From contig NZ_CP010836.1 in NCBI RefSeq assembly GCF_000935025.1, positions 1,550,001-1,614,000 of the forward strand: a DNA stretch of 64,000 bases, read 5' to 3'. Position numbers and translations under genes: made by a program. Of the stretch, positions 63,719-64,000 are shown piece after piece; the stretch's first letter is position 1, and each line of letters starts with the position of its first letter. The stretch is from Sphingomonas hengshuiensis (lineage in GTDB: Bacteria > Pseudomonadota > Alphaproteobacteria > Sphingomonadales > Sphingomonadaceae). The notes under the pieces are model-generated. The model did not search any database and was not told the DNA's origin. It saw only the letters and a program-made list of their open reading frames with translations.

Positions 63719-64000
63719 ATGGCATCGATCGACAAGCCTCCGCTCGGCACCTCGACGGTGAAATGGCGCTTCCCCGAGATTCATCCCGAAGGGCGCAAAT
63801 ATGCGCTGATTGCCGGCGCGATTGCGCTGGCGAGCCTGTTTATCTGGGACTTCATCACCTGGCCCCTGGTGTTCCTCACCGTGGGAGTCGCGGCGTTTTT
63901 CCGCGATCCTGTGCGCGTCACGCCGCAGGAGGAGGGACTGATCGTCTCGCCCGCCGACGGGCTGGTGACGATGATCGAGCGCGTTCCTGTTCCGCCCGAA
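63719..64000 (+). CDS. psd: Phosphatidylserine decarboxylase proenzyme (3' partial)
   Basis: The first 94 codons are visible, running off the right edge. FPEIHPEGRKYALIAGA, a hydrophobic segment (IALASLFIWDFITWPLVF), FFRDPVRVTP and VSPADGLVTMIERV match the short, soluble-type Psd family. The LGST cleavage site lies outside the window. It makes phosphatidylethanolamine at the inner membrane. It is divergent from the PmtA-like gene. Confidence 0.92.
   Translation, partial: MASIDKPPLGTSTVKWRFPEIHPEGRKYALIAGAIALASLFIWDFITWPLVFLTVGVAAFFRDPVRVTPQEEGLIVSPADGLVTMIERVPVPPE

Overview
The window is a 64 kb stretch of GC-rich bacterial chromosome with dense, mostly housekeeping genes, about 66 protein genes on both strands. 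Gene content and order (lapA-pyrF-trpF-trpB-trpA-accD-folC, hdaA-ppk-ppx, dapA-smpB, cckA, recA-alaS-icd), an alphaproteobacterial-type SOS box (GTTC-N7-GTTC) before recA, many Tat-exported proteins and the families of intergenic palindromes point to an alphaproteobacterium of the Sphingomonas group. That taxonomic call is inference from gene order and style, not from a database search. I found no rRNA, tRNA, CRISPR array, prophage or conjugative module. The only transposase gene is an IS30-type element at about 35.1-36.15 kb.

Layout. 0-9.4 kb: end of a DUF1624-like membrane acyltransferase, a small PH-like membrane protein overlapping uvrD, two small exported or membrane proteins, the phosphate transporter pit behind tandem Pho boxes, an MHS-type MFS transporter and a Tat-exported aspartic protease with a PDZ domain. 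9.5-15.9 kb: rsmD/rluB (RNA modification), a single-domain response regulator, ampG with a TPR protein and a DUF2939-like protein. 16-22.9 kb, minus strand: lapA-pyrF-(GNAT)-trpF-trpB-trpA-accD-folC. 23-28.2 kb, minus: an endonuclease/phosphatase-fold protein with a patatin lipase, then purM-purN-yjbR-like. 28.2-34.4 kb, plus: DUF2066 protein, hdaA, ppk, ppx and a stand-alone GNAT. 34.4-41.2 kb, minus: dcd, IS30, a Tat-exported HisC-like aminotransferase, DoxX, acylphosphatase, greB and a soluble lytic transglycosylase. 41.2-49 kb, plus: dapA, smpB, DUF2062, an M13 lipoprotein peptidase, cckA and a response regulator. 49-58.5 kb: MOSC protein, recA, GST, a dicarboxylate-type symporter, a Tat-exported M24 peptidase, alaS and a cytochrome c lipoprotein. 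58.5-64 kb: a CPA2 antiporter, icd, a glycosyltransferase, a PmtA-like methyltransferase and the start of psd.

The least ordinary content lies between the genes. At least five families of intergenic palindromic repeats are present. One (R1) recurs five times and seems to supply the ribosome-binding site of folC. Another (R2) forms a perfect 33-bp stem. At 42.16-42.67 kb three 75-bp palindromes alternate with a perfect 28-bp inverted repeat, and at 49.02-49.32 kb one palindrome is nested inside another. The IS30 copy sits inside a two-armed palindrome whose hairpins differ by compensatory changes. Other points worth a second look are the tandem 11-bp Pho boxes before pit, an aminotransferase with a Tat signal, an RluB with a 250-residue Arg/Pro-rich tail, an Hda with a changed Walker A lysine, and a lipase/EEP pair that may be translationally coupled. 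No complete new multi-gene system (defence, secretion or biosynthesis) is evident.
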